A stretch of 64,000 nt of DNA from an uncultured Alistipes sp. (GTDB lineage: Bacteria; Bacteroidota; Bacteroidia; Bacteroidales; UBA932), in the NCBI GenBank assembly GCA_900544175.1, contig UQUN01000004.1:53957-117956 (forward strand). The letters run 5' to 3'. Shown in pieces: positions 43,537-51,803 of this stretch. The notes under the pieces were generated by a model that made no database searches, was not told the DNA's origin, and saw nothing but the letters and a program-made list of their open reading frames with translations. Numbering within the stretch: the stretch's first letter is position 1; each line of letters opens with the position of its first letter. The translations under genes and the position numbers were made by a program.

Positions 43537-45588
43537 CTACAGCACCGCTATGCTCCTGCGGATAAATTCTGACAGGTCTTTCCCTTTGAGCATGTTGTTG
43601 GCGAGCAAGGCCAGATCGACTACCTGATGCAGAAGCACATTGTCCTTGGCAAACTCAGCCATGGCCTCTTTTCTCTCATTGCGGACATCCTCCATCTTTT
43701 TCTCAAGCTCTTTGCGGGCATCCTTGTCCGCTACAGGTATTTCCTCGTCTTTCTTGTCTTTCATTGACGCCTCTATCCTGTCGAGACCGTCCTGCAGTTC
43801 TTTTTTCCTGCTGTCAAAGTCTCTGCATTTATCAGCGAGAGAATTGTTCTTGTCCTCGAGAATACGCTTTACAAGAGGATGCTGCACATTTACCCCTATT
43901 GTATAGGATTCGGGCATCTCTCCGTAGAAATTCATTCCTCCACCAAGAGCGGACATATCCCTGTAGCGTCTCATGAACTCAGACTGAGTGATAAGTATAG
44001 GCGAAGAGTTCTCACCGAGATTCTCCGGTTTCACAAAATAATGATTTCCCTCAGGAAGCACGGACTCGAACATGTCAGAGATATCCGTTTTCTCAGTCTC
44101 AGACATTTCCGGTTCGGCCACATCCTCCTTGCGTATCAGCTTGTCTATCGAGTCCGCATCAACTCTGGCGAATACAGAATCCGGTATCTTGGTCTCAAGC
44201 AGATTGACGAAATGCGCATCCAGCTGACAGTCGAACAGCAGCACGTCATACCCTCTGTTCCTCGCACTCTCGATATACGGATACTGTGCAACGGCGTCAG
44301 TGGCATAAAGATACACCACTTTCTTGTCCTTGTCGGTCTGCGAGGCTTCCACTGCCTTGCGGTAATCATCATAAGCAAAGAACTTACCGTCCGTATTTTT
44401 CATCAAAGCGAACTTAAGCGCTCTTTCACAGAACTTCTCGTCCGTCAGCATTCCGTATTCAATGAAAAGCTTGAGGTTGTCCCATTTTTCCTCATACTCC
44501 TTACGGTTGTTCTTGAATATCTCCTCAAGCCTGTCTGCAACTTTCTTTGTAATATAAGTGGATATCTTCTTCACATTGGAGTCCGACTGAAGATAACTTC
44601 TGGAAACATTGAGCGGGATATCAGGAGAATCTATGACACCATGAAGCAACGTAAGAAAATCAGGCACAATATTGTCCACGGAATCCGTCACGAACACCTG
44701 GTTGCAATACAACTGAATCTTGTTCTTGGTCACATCAAGACGGTCCTTTATCTTGGGGAAATACAGTATACCCGTAAGATTGAAAGGATAATCCACATTT
44801 AGATGGATATAGAACAAAGGCTCCTCAAGCATGGGATACAGTTCCTTGTAGAACTTCATGTAATCCTCATGACTCAACTCCGACGGCTTTTTGTTCCATA
44901 TCGGGTCCGTATCGTTGATTATCTTGTCCTTGTCAGTATCGACGTACTTGCCGTCTTTCCATTCCCTTTCCTTGCCGAATGCGATAGGGACAGGCATGAA
45001 ACGGCAGTATTTGCGCAGAAGTTCCTCCACTCTGGATGGCATGGAAAAATCCTTGGACTCGTCATCAAGATACAGTGTTATCCGGGTCCCCCTGTCTGTC
45101 ATCTCTCCCTCAGATATCTCGAATTCAGGATTGCCCTCGCACTCCCATCTTACAGCCTTTGCTCCATCTCTGTACGACAGAGTATCGATAACCACCTTTT
45201 TAGAGACCATAAATGCAGAATAGAACCCGAGGCCGAAATGTCCGATTATATTTCCGGCCACATCCTTATACTTCTCTATGAACTCTCCGGCACCAGAGAA
45301 CGCAATCTGGTTGATGTATTTGTCTACTTCCTCCGCCGTCATGCCGATACCGCGGTCCGTCACGGTCAGAATATGATTCTTCTCATCCACGTCAATGCGG
45401 ACTGTCAAGTCACCCATATCGCCCTTGAACTCACCTGTACCAGCAAGAGCCTTCAGTTTCTGTGTAGCATCCACTGCATTGGCCACGAGCTCCCTAAGAA
45501 AAATCTCATGATCCGAATAAAGAAATTTTTTTATAACGGGGAAGATATTCTCTGTAGTCACCCCTATTTTACCTTTTTGCTGAGCCAT
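43537..45588 (-). CDS. htpG: molecular chaperone HtpG (Hsp90)
   Basis: 683-residue Hsp90-family ATPase chaperone, longer than E. coli HtpG by about 60 residues. The GHKL ATP site is clear: REL-VANAVDATQKL, VTDRGIGMTAEEVDKYI, IAFSGAGEF, IGHFGLGFYSAFMV and GTRITLYL. The middle domain continues with YPFNLTGILYFPK and NVSRSYLQSDSNVKKI (Arg of the catalytic loop). The C-terminal dimer domain carries a charged helix rich in Lys and Glu (about 605-655). It converges with the amidase gene with a 4-base gap. Confidence 0.95.
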   Translation of the reverse strand: MAQQKGKIGVTTENIFPVIKKFLYSDHEIFLRELVANAVDATQKLKALAGTGEFKGDMGDLTVRIDVDEKNHILTVTDRGIGMTAEEVDKYINQIAFSGAGEFIEKYKDVAGNIIGHFGLGFYSAFMVSKKVVIDTLSYRDGAKAVRWECEGNPEFEISEGEMTDRGTRITLYLDDESKDFSMPSRVEELLRKYCRFMPVPIAFGKEREWKDGKYVDTDKDKIINDTDPIWNKKPSELSHEDYMKFYKELYPMLEEPLFYIHLNVDYPFNLTGILYFPKIKDRLDVTKNKIQLYCNQVFVTDSVDNIVPDFLTLLHGVIDSPDIPLNVSRSYLQSDSNVKKISTYITKKVADRLEEIFKNNRKEYEEKWDNLKLFIEYGMLTDEKFCERALKFALMKNTDGKFFAYDDYRKAVEASQTDKDKKVVYLYATDAVAQYPYIESARNRGYDVLLFDCQLDAHFVNLLETKIPDSVFARVDADSIDKLIRKEDVAEPEMSETEKTDISDMFESVLPEGNHYFVKPENLGENSSPILITQSEFMRRYRDMSALGGGMNFYGEMPESYTIGVNVQHPLVKRILEDKNNSLADKCRDFDSRKKELQDGLDRIEASMKDKKDEEIPVADKDARKELEKKMEDVRNERKEAMAEFAKDNVLLHQVVDLALLANNMLKGKDLSEFIRRSIAVL

Positions 45589-45765
45589 ATCATTTTATGT
45601 TTTCTTATTGTTTCAACAAAACGCATACCATCGGAGTATCCCTGCCAAAATGGCACACAACGGATTGTCCTTTTCTGATTTAATTTATAAAAAACAGTTT
45701 TTTTATAAACATAAAATCATTCTTGACTTGTACGGATGTGGCTTTTTTCTTTTGTATCAGGCCGG

Positions 45766-45773
45766 TATTTTTG
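45766..45773 (+). promoter_or_regulatory. -7 element for the second DUF3575 operon
   Basis: TATTTTTG matches TAnnTTTG. It lies 102 bases before the chosen ATG 45876 (or 54 before ATG 45828). No TTTG box at the right distance. Confidence 0.4.
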
Positions 45774-45875
45774 CCACTGCATCCGGAGCCAAGAAGGGAT
45801 GATTGAGTTAAAGGGACGGCTCACGTGATGGAGAACGGCTCCGGATGTTTTGGCAGAAAACATACCGACCGATAT

Positions 45876-46436
45876 ATGAGACATACAGCATTTTTACTTA
45901 TCGCCTTGCTTGTTTCGGCCCAATGGACGACCTCCTCCGCACGCCGTTGGAGCATAGGCACCAACCTGCTTGACTATGCGGATTTTCTGACCGTCAATGC
46001 TGAAGCCGGCATGTCCGTAGACAGGCACTGGAGCGTAGGCATGAAAGCAAGATACAATCCGTTCCATTTCTGCAGAAGTTCAGGAGACCGCATACAAAAC
46101 AAGACGCTGACAATTTCCGCAGGAGCAAGATACTGGCCGTTTTTCACGTACTCAGGATTTTTCTATGGAGCGAAGATCCAGTGGGACAGATACAATACGG
46201 GCGGCATACTTTCACCGTCGACAATTGAAGGCGATGCTTGGGGCGCAGGGCTTCATTTCGGATACGCTCTCATGCTTGGCCGCCATATCAACATAGAGTT
46301 CGGGCTTGGTCTTTGGACCGGATGGGCATCCTACAGAGAATACTCGTCGCCTGTCTGTGGGAAAAGAACCGGATGCGGCTCAGGAATGTTCATCGCTCCT
46401 GACGATATTGCAATCAACATAATATACATATTCTGA
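45876..46436 (+). CDS. DUF3575 domain exported protein
   Basis: 186-residue exported protein. ATG 45876 was chosen because it begins a clean signal peptide (MRHTAFLLIALLVSAQWTTS); ATG 45828 or GTG 45825 would add 16-17 polar residues. The mature part is the DUF3575 fold: WSIGTNLLDYADFLTVNAEAGM, HWSVGMKARYNPF, SAGARYWPFF, FFYGAKIQWDRYNTGG, LHFGYALMLGRHINIEFGLG and the closing IAINIIYIF. This is a small outer-membrane barrel pattern. The next gene, an OmpA-like lipoprotein, starts one base after its stop, so they are an operon. A paralogue lies at 39790. Confidence 0.82.
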   Translation: MRHTAFLLIALLVSAQWTTSSARRWSIGTNLLDYADFLTVNAEAGMSVDRHWSVGMKARYNPFHFCRSSGDRIQNKTLTISAGARYWPFFTYSGFFYGAKIQWDRYNTGGILSPSTIEGDAWGAGLHFGYALMLGRHINIEFGLGLWTGWASYREYSSPVCGKRTGCGSGMFIAPDDIAINIIYIF

Positions 46437-46437
46437 C

Positions 46438-48294
46438 ATGAGACACCCGATTATATTGACAGCATGGCTTGCCGCCGTTCCCATTGTGCTCGGATCATGT
46501 GCAGCGGCCGTTGTAAGAAAGGACATACGTAACCTAAGCAGCGACAGCTCAAACGTCACCATGACACTCCCCATGGCAGCAAGTCCGTTCATGAACGGCA
46601 TGCAGGACACAGCCTCCATTGCCTTTCCGGAAGAGGATGAACTGATTCTGGCAGGAGACTCAAGCAGAATACCGGATGTCATACTTCCCCTGAAGGAGAT
46701 CGTCATCACTGCAAGATCCGCCAACGTTGCCGAAAGGAACGGCAGAATCAGGGCAGCATTCGACATCAATGTCCCGGAAGACATGGTCAGTCCGCAATGG
46801 CAGATACAGCTGACCCCGTCCGCTGTAATGATGGACGATACAATTGCCCTTGAATCCATCTACGTCACCGGACGCAACTACAGGGCAAGGCAGATCAGAG
46901 GCTACGAACTGTACAGACGATATCTGTCAGGAATACTCACAGACTCTTCCGAGATGATCCACGCAGGATTGCTGGAAATATTCATCGAACGTAACATTCC
47001 GGAACTCGGCCGTCTGAAAAACGACTCCTCTTTTGTAGATCCGTCTAAAGTGAGGGGACTGTACGGCATAACATTCAATGAAGCAAAAGAACATTATCTT
47101 AGGCATATGTCCATACGCCGCAACAACCGGCTGACAGAAATGATCCCGCAAAAATACCGTAAATACGTCAAGGCACCACTCGCAACAGACGGAGTGCGAC
47201 TTGACTCCATTGCAGACAAGGACAGTGAAGGACTGGTATACAGCTATGTACAAGACTTGGACTGCAAACCTGGTCTGAAAAAAATAGAAATAATCATGGA
47301 TGGCAGTATATTCTATGACGGCAAACCCATATACACACTGCCTTCCTCAAGTCCACTGGTATTTGTCGTATCTTCGCTCTCCTCCCTCGCCGTTGACACG
47401 ACAATATACCTCACAAAAGTCATTGAGAGAAAGGTTATGGCAAGTACATACGCTTCCGTCAGTTTCCGTCCGGGCGAATATGTTCTGGACGAGAACTACA
47501 GCGGCAACAAAGCCGAAATAGAGCATATAGAATCCATTCTATACGATCTGGACACAAACGGAGAGCTGGTAGCCGACAGCCTTGTCATAACAGCGTCTTG
47601 CTCGCCTGAAGGGAGATACAGTTTCAACAAGTTCCTGGCAGACAAACGGTCGGCTTCCATTACCGAATATCTCTCAAGACTGGATACCAGAATAGTAAGA
47701 AAGTACAATCCGGAAAACTGGGAAAGACTCGTTGAACTTATTAAGGACGACAGTACACTGACAGAGCGCGGCAGACTGCTCAGAATCTGCAACAGCGGGA
47801 AAGACTTCGACAAGAGAGAGAGTCTCCTGTCCGGACATCCACAGTACCAATATATAAAAGACAACCTGTATCCCATTCTAAGAGAGGTGCTGTTTGAGTT
47901 CCACATGCATCGGCGCGACATGGCAAAGGACACAATCCACACAACTGTTCCTGACACAACATACAGCAATGGAGTGGCCGCCCTGAAAAATATGGATTAC
48001 GGCAGGGCAGTCGCACGGCTCGGGAGATACAGGGACATCAATTCAGCCCTGGCCTTTCTGGCCGCAGAATACAACGCATCAGCTCTGAAAGTACTTCTGT
48101 CACTTCCTTCAAGTGCTCGTAGAGAATACCTGCTTGCCATTGCTTACCTCAGAAACGGCAACGGCAAAAGAGCCGCAGATGCGTTTCTCAAGGCTGTGGA
48201 ACTCGACCCGTCTTTAAAATTCAGAGGCAGTCTGGATCCTGAGATCAACGGACTAATAGAAAAATACGGTCTTTACGATAAAATTTTTATGTAA
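46438..48294 (+). CDS. OmpA-like lipoprotein partnered with DUF3575
   Basis: 618-residue lipoprotein with lipobox VLGSC (Cys21). After a region rich in strands (LPLKEIVITARSANVAERNGRI, residues 82-103), a central helical part follows, then an OmpA-like peptidoglycan-binding domain at about 340-440: FRPGEYVLDENYSGNKAEIEHIES, VITASCSPEGRYSFNKFLADKRSASITEYL, with the usual S-P-E-G turn and Leu-x3-Arg-Ala/Ser-x2-V/I helix. The C-terminus has TPR-like helices (DYGRAVARLGRYRDINSALAFLAAEYNASAL). DUF3575 proteins are often followed by such DUF3868/OmpA-type genes, in some species near fimbrial loci. The role is probably envelope structural. Confidence 0.7.
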   Translation: MRHPIILTAWLAAVPIVLGSCAAAVVRKDIRNLSSDSSNVTMTLPMAASPFMNGMQDTASIAFPEEDELILAGDSSRIPDVILPLKEIVITARSANVAERNGRIRAAFDINVPEDMVSPQWQIQLTPSAVMMDDTIALESIYVTGRNYRARQIRGYELYRRYLSGILTDSSEMIHAGLLEIFIERNIPELGRLKNDSSFVDPSKVRGLYGITFNEAKEHYLRHMSIRRNNRLTEMIPQKYRKYVKAPLATDGVRLDSIADKDSEGLVYSYVQDLDCKPGLKKIEIIMDGSIFYDGKPIYTLPSSSPLVFVVSSLSSLAVDTTIYLTKVIERKVMASTYASVSFRPGEYVLDENYSGNKAEIEHIESILYDLDTNGELVADSLVITASCSPEGRYSFNKFLADKRSASITEYLSRLDTRIVRKYNPENWERLVELIKDDSTLTERGRLLRICNSGKDFDKRESLLSGHPQYQYIKDNLYPILREVLFEFHMHRRDMAKDTIHTTVPDTTYSNGVAALKNMDYGRAVARLGRYRDINSALAFLAAEYNASALKVLLSLPSSARREYLLAIAYLRNGNGKRAADAFLKAVELDPSLKFRGSLDPEINGLIEKYGLYDKIFM

Positions 48295-48299
48295 ATTTG
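48292..48299 (+). promoter_or_regulatory. -7 element for the DUF3467 gene cluster
   Basis: TAAATTTG matches TAnnTTTG. It overlaps the last codons of the OmpA-like gene and lies 32 bases before ATG 48332. Confidence 0.45.
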
Positions 48300-48331
48300 C
48301 AGGACGTATTAACAAATAATCATATTTAGAT

Positions 48332-48652
48332 ATGGACAACCAGCCCCAGAAAAAAGAAATCGGCATCGAACTGACCAAAGAGGTCGCAGCCGGCAATTAT
48401 TCCAATCTGGCGATCATCTCTCATTTCAACAGTGAGTTTTTCATAGACTTTGCCCGCATTACCCCAGGGGTACCTAAGGCACAGGTAGTGAGCCGTGTGA
48501 TAATGGCTCCCGAGCACGTCAAACGACTGTATCTGGCACTCAGGGACAATATAAACAAGTACGAGAGTCAGAACGGGGAAATCAGACTCACCGGGAACAC
48601 CTCCAAAACCACCATTCCTTTCGGTTTCGGATCCAACACACCGGAGGCATAG
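48332..48652 (+). CDS. DUF3467 domain protein
   Basis: 106-residue protein of the DUF3467 family, widespread in Bacteroidota and a few other phyla. The family core is visible: GNYSNLAIISHFNSEFFIDFARITPG, then KAQVVSRVIMAPEHVKRLYLALRDNI. It appears cytoplasmic with no signal peptide. It resembles gas-vesicle or secretion-chaperone-like small alpha/beta proteins in pattern, but no activity is established. It starts a run of five co-directional genes (48332-50640) with gaps of 3 to 19 bases. Confidence 0.85.
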   Translation: MDNQPQKKEIGIELTKEVAAGNYSNLAIISHFNSEFFIDFARITPGVPKAQVVSRVIMAPEHVKRLYLALRDNINKYESQNGEIRLTGNTSKTTIPFGFGSNTPEA

Positions 48653-48655
48653 CCG

Positions 48656-49468
48656 ATGAGACCTGACATAGCGTTTGTGGGAACCGGCAACGTGGCATTC
48701 CGGTTCTCACTTGCCCTTCAGGAAAAAGGCTATGCCATAACGCAAATATACGGCAGGACGGCCAGGAACAGGGACAGACTCGTAAAGGCCTTGCACATCA
48801 ACGGTTCTGCCGCTGAACCAGCGAAAGGATACCGTGACCTGTGCCGGGCATCCTTGGTATTCATTACCGTAGCTGATGACGCCATCGGCAGTGTTGTACG
48901 GGAAATGGCGTCAGAAATGGCCGGTGCAGACAGGCTGCCGGCGGTAGTCCACACTTCCGGAGCCACAGATATGGACGTACTTCAGCCACTTGCCGACATA
49001 GGATGCAAATGCGGCGTTGTATACCCTCTTATGACTCTGAGCCGTAACAAGAACATAGATTTCACCGACGTACCTCTGCTGCTGGAAACAGACGATACTC
49101 TGTTAAGGGACATGCTGGACGGTATCGCATCAGACCTCGGTGGAGAATATTATTTCTACAATTCAGAGCAAAGACTGAGGATGCATCTTGCAGCAGTATT
49201 CACAACCAATTTCGTAAACTATATTCTCGGACTGGCGTTTCCTATCCTGGACCATGACTACCCTTTGCTTCTACCCTCCACTATCGAGGCTGTCCGCAAC
49301 GCATTCCTGCATACTCCCGAATCCACACTCACAGGGCCGGCCCGCCGTGGTGACATGAATACTGTGAGAAAGCATCTGGACCTGCTGAAACGGCTTGGTC
49401 TTGAGGAACAGGAGGAATTCTACAGAACCTTTACTGAAAAAATTCTCGAGAAATACCACCATAAATAA
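48656..49468 (+). CDS. Rossmann-like / DUF2520 oxidoreductase-type protein
   Basis: 270-residue protein with an N-terminal NAD(P)-binding Rossmann motif (IAFVGTGNVAFRFSLALQEKG, Gly-x-Gly-x-x-Ala at residues 8-13) resembling F420-dependent NADP oxidoreductases and pyrroline-5-carboxylate reductases, and a C-terminal DUF2520 helical domain (HLAAVFTTNFVNYILGLAFPIL). The VVHTSGATDMDVLQPL segment is a family hallmark. The substrate is unknown. It follows the DUF3467 gene by 3 bases and precedes kdsC by 13. Confidence 0.85.
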   Translation: MRPDIAFVGTGNVAFRFSLALQEKGYAITQIYGRTARNRDRLVKALHINGSAAEPAKGYRDLCRASLVFITVADDAIGSVVREMASEMAGADRLPAVVHTSGATDMDVLQPLADIGCKCGVVYPLMTLSRNKNIDFTDVPLLLETDDTLLRDMLDGIASDLGGEYYFYNSEQRLRMHLAAVFTTNFVNYILGLAFPILDHDYPLLLPSTIEAVRNAFLHTPESTLTGPARRGDMNTVRKHLDLLKRLGLEEQEEFYRTFTEKILEKYHHK

Positions 49469-49481
49469 CATACTTCAACAA

Positions 49482-50024
49482 ATGCCAAACTACAATTATA
49501 AAGTTAAGCTCAAAAACATCAAGGCCTTCGCTTTTGATGTGGACGGAGTAATGACAGATGGCATGATATTCTCGACCCTCGACGGCAAGCTGATAAGAAC
49601 TTTTGACTCCAAGGACGGACTCGGCTTGAGGATGTGCAGTATGAAAGGATACCCAATAGCCGTTATCACAGGAGGAGTATCGGAAAGCATCGTACACCGT
49701 TTTGAGGGGCTCGGTGTTCCAAAAGAGAATATTTACCAGAAATCCAGGAACAAGATGCCTGACTTTCTGGATTTCTGCCACCGGCATGGACTCAGACCGG
49801 AAGAGGTAGCCTATGCCGGAGATGACCTGCCTGACATACCGGTCCTGAAAGCCGCAGGACTTTCTGCCGCTCCGGCAGATGCTGTCCCGGAAGTAAAGGA
49901 CGTATGCGATTATATCTCACTGTTTCCGGGTGGCAGAGGGTTTGTACGCGACCTGATAGAACAGGTACTCAAAGTACACGGAGACTGGTATATGGACACA
50001 GACGTATTTGCCGAAAGATTCTGA
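49482..50024 (+). CDS. kdsC: 3-deoxy-D-manno-octulosonate 8-phosphate phosphatase
   Basis: 180-residue KdsC-type (C0 cap, tetrameric) HAD phosphatase that dephosphorylates Kdo 8-phosphate. Motif I is FAFDVDGVMTDG, motif II ITGG, and motif IV AYAGDDLPDIPVLKAAG. ATG 49482 is the family start: MPNYNYKVKLKNIKAF; the frame open upstream overlaps the DUF2520 gene. The length matches KdsC (about 175-188). The enzyme upstream in this pathway, KdsA, is at the left edge of the window. The 3' end is 19 bases before the maf start. Confidence 0.88.
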   Translation: MPNYNYKVKLKNIKAFAFDVDGVMTDGMIFSTLDGKLIRTFDSKDGLGLRMCSMKGYPIAVITGGVSESIVHRFEGLGVPKENIYQKSRNKMPDFLDFCHRHGLRPEEVAYAGDDLPDIPVLKAAGLSAAPADAVPEVKDVCDYISLFPGGRGFVRDLIEQVLKVHGDWYMDTDVFAERF

Positions 50025-50043
50025 ACCGAATAGAACCACAGAC

Positions 50044-50640
50044 ATGCTGCTTAAAGACATGCTTGCCGGCCGGCGTATCATACTCGGCTCGGCATCCCCC
50101 CGGCGCAGGGAACTTCTGGCCGGACTTGGACTGGATTTTACTGTAGAGGCCACACCTGGTGCCCTCGAGACTTATTCTCCGACACTCGCACCGGACGAGG
50201 TTTCCTCAGCTTTGGCCGTCTCCAAGTCCGAAGGTTTCCATCGTCCCCTTGAAGCGGACGAAATACTCATCACAGCTGACACCGTGGTTATCTGCGGGGA
50301 AAAAATACTCGGCAAACCGTCCGACAGAGAGGACGCCGTAAGGATGCTGCGGTCTCTGTCAGGACACACGCACAAAGTAGTGACAGGAGTATGCATCCGC
50401 GACATAAGAAACAAAAGTGTGTTCTCATGCACGTCCGAAGTGGAGTTCAAGTCTCTGTCTGACGAGGAGATCAACTATTACATAGACCAATACAGTCCGT
50501 TCGACAAGGCCGGCGGCTACGGCATACAGGAATGGATAGGCTATATAGGAATAACCTCCATACGCGGTTCCTACTTCAATATCGTAGGACTCCCCGTACA
50601 GAGGCTGTACACTGTCCTTTCCGAATTTATCGGACGGTAA
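50044..50640 (+). CDS. maf: Maf-family nucleoside triphosphate pyrophosphatase
   Basis: 198-residue Maf/YceF-type house-cleaning enzyme that hydrolyses modified or canonical NTPs. The signature ILGSASPRRRELLAGLG opens the protein, ITADTVVICGEKILGKP carries the catalytic Asp, and FDKAGGYGIQEWIG is the family's third motif. ATG 50044 places the signature at the usual distance from the N-terminus; an in-frame ATG/alternative start at 50008 would overlap kdsC. The 3' end overlaps the convergent choloylglycine-hydrolase gene by 14 bases. Confidence 0.9.
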   Translation: MLLKDMLAGRRIILGSASPRRRELLAGLGLDFTVEATPGALETYSPTLAPDEVSSALAVSKSEGFHRPLEADEILITADTVVICGEKILGKPSDREDAVRMLRSLSGHTHKVVTGVCIRDIRNKSVFSCTSEVEFKSLSDEEINYYIDQYSPFDKAGGYGIQEWIGYIGITSIRGSYFNIVGLPVQRLYTVLSEFIGR

Positions 50641-51721
50641 TCATCTCGACAGGCTGCCGACGTTCCTTATCCAAAGATTCGACGGTGTATTTCACTTTAG
50701 CGAAATCTATGGATGTCAGGTCTATGCAGCGTATAGTGCTGTTCCAGCACGTGCGCCAGTAGAACTTCAGGCCCTTTGTATCAGTAGCTGTCGTGAACTG
50801 CGTGGCTCCGGGAATATCGGTAGGGTTCTGGCCTTTCTGACGCTCCACGCCTATCGGTATGTCGAAGTTGTTCAGTATCAGGAAACAGGACATAACCGTC
50901 TCCTCTGCGGACGGATACTGAGGTGCAGTAGTCTGATAATATGCGGCACGGATAAATCTTGACGGAGGAGTAACGTCCCCTGGAATGCCTATCATGCCGG
51001 TACCTGCACCAAAACGGCGCACCTGAGGCCATGCGGAAAAAGCATCTCCGTCCGCCTCTCCGAAAGCAAGATTTACATAGTTGCTCAGATTGGTCACATG
51101 CCAGGGAAAACCGGGCGCATTGGTAAGCACCCCTATCTCATTCTCATAAAAGTTGGCCTTGCCATCCACTATCTCTATCACAATCTGACGGCCCGAAGGC
51201 TCTCCCACCCTCCAGTGCGAGGTTCCGGCATCCGGATACAGCTTGGTGACGATAATCTCTTCAAAATGGTCAATGACCTCCTGCACCGATGTGAAATTGG
51301 CAAGAATCCAACTGACTACCTGCATATCCGGAACTGTCCTGTCCACCTGTGTCGAATCGTACTCCGGATACTGCCCATAACCGGGGAAGAAAAAGAGTCC
51401 TGCCGACAAGCCTTTCTCATTGAGCCCTTCCAGCACGAACTGGTCCTGTTCGGCCGCTACCCCCACATATCCGTACTTTCCGGTAAAGATCAGACCTGTA
51501 CCGCCCGTGTACGTCAAGGCCGCATGCCTGAATCCTCGTGGCACGACAACATACCGGCTATGCAGGTCTGAACCGCCCCACTCCGCCGTCCTGGCCAGCA
51601 CATAACTGCCGTCCCCGGTTTTGAATGAAATCCCTGTACATGCCGACATATCCGAAAAAGTGCCGGCCAAAGCCACCACGGCTACCGCAGCTGCCTTGAT
51701 TATGAAAGTAGACAATCTCAT
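50627..51721 (-). CDS. choloylglycine hydrolase/penicillin-V-acylase family (Ntn) amidase
   Basis: 364-residue linear amide C-N hydrolase. A signal peptide (LSTFIIKAAAVAVVALAGTF) is followed by SDMSA|CTGISF, so cleavage would expose Cys28 as the N-terminal nucleophile, and the enzyme would be periplasmic. The family Arg follows 16 residues later (LARTAEWG, Arg44), the Asn in EGLNEKGLSAG, the second Asn in LTNAPGFPWH, and the last Arg in PPSRFIRAA. The residue usually Asp after that first Arg is Glu47 here. Bile-salt hydrolysis is possible, but penicillin V or acyl-homoserine-lactone-type substrates are equally possible. ATG 51721 was chosen over an upstream TTG. Confidence 0.85.
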   Translation of the reverse strand: MRLSTFIIKAAAVAVVALAGTFSDMSACTGISFKTGDGSYVLARTAEWGGSDLHSRYVVVPRGFRHAALTYTGGTGLIFTGKYGYVGVAAEQDQFVLEGLNEKGLSAGLFFFPGYGQYPEYDSTQVDRTVPDMQVVSWILANFTSVQEVIDHFEEIIVTKLYPDAGTSHWRVGEPSGRQIVIEIVDGKANFYENEIGVLTNAPGFPWHVTNLSNYVNLAFGEADGDAFSAWPQVRRFGAGTGMIGIPGDVTPPSRFIRAAYYQTTAPQYPSAEETVMSCFLILNNFDIPIGVERQKGQNPTDIPGATQFTTATDTKGLKFYWRTCWNSTIRCIDLTSIDFAKVKYTVESLDKERRQPVEMITVR

Positions 51722-51736
51722 AGCTTTTAATTTTTC

Positions 51737-51768
51737 CAAAATTAAAAACAGTTTTGAAATGTTTCAAA
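51737..51768 (-). promoter_or_regulatory. promoter of the choloylglycine-hydrolase family gene
   Basis: On the minus strand TTTG (51768-51765), 20 bases, TAATTTTG (51744-51737): a full match. The leader to ATG 51721 would be about 10 bases. Confidence 0.68.
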
Positions 51769-51803
51769 AAATATTGATAAATGCCACCTGCTGTATCCGG
51801 TGA

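Noticed and set aside
43879..45678. Two long plus-strand open frames (307 and 291 residues)
   Set aside because: Both antisense to htpG, with no domain or start features.
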